Below are positions 62,913 through 64,000 of a DNA stretch of 64,000 nt, in pieces. This stretch comes from Nocardioides marinus (GTDB taxonomy: Bacteria; Pseudomonadota; Alphaproteobacteria; Rhodobacterales; Rhodobacteraceae). The stretch lies in contig JAHVJD010000002.1 of NCBI GenBank assembly GCA_019801415.1, positions 248,001 through 312,000 of the forward strand. Reading direction: 5' to 3'. Numbering within the stretch: the first letter of the stretch is position 1; each line of letters starts with the position of its first letter. The notes beneath the pieces were generated by a model that worked only from the letters and a program-made list of their open reading frames with translations, was not told where the DNA came from and did not search any database. A program made the translations under genes and the position numbers.

Positions 62913-63653
62913 ATGCAGTCGCTCACAGAGATCCTTGGAACTCAGGACATCATTCTGATTATTGGAACTGTCGGGGTAACCGCTACAATCTTGATTGCAC
63001 TGATGTCATTTCAGCTAAGATCTAAGCAGCTCAAACTTGAGGAAAAACGCCTTTCCGTAGAAATTGAGATGATGCGACGCTCATTCGAGCACAAGCTGTA
63101 TGACTTGAACAACAGATTAACGCAGAACTCAGACCGCTGGTCTGACGTAAATCATTTGCTCGTAGAGGGAGCCTCATCTTTTGCTAAAGGTGACCATTCC
63201 CACCGCGTTCAAAGCGAAAACCAGTTCCTCAAAAACCTTGGGATCACCGCCCAAAGTTCAGAGCAAAAAACGCGGAAAGCATTTATATTAACACCTTTCC
63301 ACGAGCGCTTCTCGAACGATTATGAAACGATCAGCAAAGCCCTTAGAAATGTGGGTTATGAAGTTTCACGCGGCGATGAAACTTTTCTAGAAGGGAATAT
63401 ACTAAGACACATCGTTACAGAAATTTCCACCTCTGCTTTAATCGTAGCAAACATCGACGGTCGCAATCCTAATGTATTTTACGAGTTGGGGATTGCTCAT
63501 GCCCTAGGAAAGAGAGTGATTATTGTTACGTCGTCACTCGACGATGTGCCATTTGACTTGCGCAATCACTTACTACTTTTTTGGAAAACACCCGACCAAC
63601 TAACAGAAGAACTGCATAAATCCCTTGCACGCCTTGGTCTTTTGGAAAAATAG
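62913..63653 (+). CDS. Membrane-anchored coiled-coil protein with NDT/TIR-like C-terminal domain
   Basis: 246-residue protein: one N-terminal transmembrane helix (about 12-32, DIILIIGTVGVTATILIAL), a charged coiled coil (33-72, SKQLKLEEKRLSVEIEMMRR), a linker, then from about 121 a compact domain resembling nucleoside 2-deoxyribosyltransferase/TIR-like folds: RKAFILTPFHERFSNDY and NPNVFYELGIAHALGKR (185-201, Glu191 in the place of the catalytic Glu). Such domains cleave nucleotides or NAD+ in defence systems. A TTG at 62901 is an alternative start. Codon use is A+T-rich and unlike parE. Function inferred. Confidence 0.75.
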   Translation: MQSLTEILGTQDIILIIGTVGVTATILIALMSFQLRSKQLKLEEKRLSVEIEMMRRSFEHKLYDLNNRLTQNSDRWSDVNHLLVEGASSFAKGDHSHRVQSENQFLKNLGITAQSSEQKTRKAFILTPFHERFSNDYETISKALRNVGYEVSRGDETFLEGNILRHIVTEISTSALIVANIDGRNPNVFYELGIAHALGKRVIIVTSSLDDVPFDLRNHLLLFWKTPDQLTEELHKSLARLGLLEK

Positions 63654-63719
63654 CACGTCACAAAAAGAACTCAGCTCGATAGCCAGTTTCCTTTGGTTGT
63701 ACAACATTTCGCAACACAA

Positions 63720-63783
63720 GGCCCGCGCCTGACCTTGGGAGGGCGCGAATGCGCCTTCCCGGGGGGAAGGTCAGGCGCGGGCC
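63720..63783. repeat. Long inverted repeat / hairpin
   Basis: GGCCCGCGCCTGACCTT at 63720-63736 is the exact complement of 63767-63783 (17 bp). Between the arms is a second stem, GGGAGGGCGC / GCGCCTTCCC with GAAT loop, so the whole 64 bases fold into one long hairpin. No T-run follows. The right arm belongs to the direct repeat that follows. Confidence 0.9.
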
Positions 63784-63809
63784 GTGTGGCTGACGCCTCA
63801 CGTCCCAGG
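63758..63809. repeat. Direct repeat copy 1
   Basis: 29 identical bases (CCCGGGGGGAAGGTCAGGCG through GCCGTG) at 63758-63786, then 12 diverged bases, then CACGTCCCAGG at 63799-63809. Copy 2 repeats the same pattern 165 bases on. Such units suggest a dispersed palindromic repeat family. Confidence 0.85.
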
Positions 63810-63876
63810 GGGCACACCGCCGCCGTCACCTTCCAAGGCACCGGTATCAGCGAAGGGCTCCGCCCGTCCACGCCTC

Positions 63877-63897
63877 AAACAGTCCCCCGGACTGTTT
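63877..63897. repeat. Small perfect hairpin AAACAGTCC / GGACTGTTT
   Basis: Nine-base arms at 63877-63885 and 63889-63897 with a CCC loop. Similar AAACAGTCC-type hairpins are, from memory, common between genes of roseobacters. It lies between the two copies of the direct repeat. Confidence 0.8.
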
Positions 63898-63922
63898 GTC
63901 CCTTCGGGAACCGGCGTGAACT

Positions 63923-63974
63923 CCCGGGGGGAAGGTCAGGCGCGGGCCGTGCCGCTATCGCCCCACGTCCCAGG
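63923..63974. repeat. Direct repeat copy 2
   Basis: Same 29-base core at 63923-63951, the same 12-base diverged gap, and CACGTCCCAGG at 63964-63974, 165 bases after copy 1. The left inverted arm seen at copy 1 is not repeated within view. Confidence 0.85.
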
Positions 63975-64000
63975 AAAATTCCTGCCAACGCCGCTCTTTG

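Larger units (their letters stand above)
63654..64000. other. Gene-free, repeat- and hairpin-rich stretch to the window edge
   Basis: No coding sequence was found in the last 347 bases. It contains a 64-base imperfect hairpin, two direct copies of a roughly 52-base unit and a small AAACAGTCC hairpin, listed separately. G+C rises again from about 63710, marking the right end of the A+T-rich module. The next gene presumably lies outside the window. Confidence 0.6.

Noticed and set aside
63671-63871. Minus-strand frame of 66 codons near the right edge
   Set aside because: It lies over hairpin repeats and has no ribosome site or family resemblance.

Overview
The window is chromosomal DNA from an alphaproteobacterium, most likely a marine Rhodobacterales (Roseobacter-group, Ruegeria/Phaeobacter-like) strain. 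This rests on the high G+C content, the class I polyhydroxybutyrate genes with CTGC-N3-GCAG PhaR boxes, a short SdhE, a DUF1330/TerB/PhnD-like set, and protein sequences of roseobacter character throughout. No tRNA, rRNA, CRISPR array, transposase or prophage was recognised. Almost all of it is dense housekeeping and metabolic sequence. One A+T-rich patch (about 62.53-63.70 kb) stands out as acquired.

Layout. 0-10 kb: a partial inositol-monophosphatase, a CurA-type oxidoreductase, divergent metR/metF, a hotdog thioesterase, DUF2867 and DUF2235 proteins, an orphan form-II CoxL-like molybdenum hydroxylase subunit, and ornithine decarboxylase divergent from an Lrp/AsnC regulator. 10-16 kb: valS, then DUF1330 and an overlapping TerB-TerB-PhnD-like trio. 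15.8-25.5 kb: a polar amino-acid/amine-type ABC transporter (one permease apparently starts at ATT), followed by a gamma-glutamyl-polyamine catabolic cluster (two glutamine-synthetase-like ligases, a class I amidotransferase, a PuuB-like oxidase and a DegT-fold aminotransferase). 25.6-31.2 kb: the PHB block phaR, phaP, phaC and phaZ with three well-formed PhaR operators. 31.2-37.2 kb: small enzymes, DUF4105 and thrS.

37.4-40 kb: a bufferin-type copper RiPP operon (BufA precursor, BufB MNIO enzyme, BufC partner, DoxX) with an attenuator-like hairpin after the precursor gene. 40-49 kb: ArsC-like reductase, cold-shock protein, folA, thyA, a TbpB-like lipoprotein paired with a Slam-type outer-membrane translocator, glyoxalase, MarR, SdhE, an XRE regulator, an aspartate aminotransferase and a deaminase. 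49-60 kb: a MATE pump, DUF2461, a NicO/DUF1007 metal exporter pair, and a divergent four-gene translationally coupled operon (TonB receptor, SbmA/BacA-like ABC half-transporter, short HmuS-like protein, ChaN-like protein) that looks like an unusual haem-uptake unit. 60.6-62.5 kb: parE.

The most novel material is the A+T-rich two-gene module after parE: a four-helix membrane protein and a membrane-anchored coiled-coil protein ending in a nucleoside-deoxyribosyltransferase/TIR-like domain, a plausible undescribed immune module. It is bordered downstream by a repeat- and hairpin-rich segment running to the window edge.
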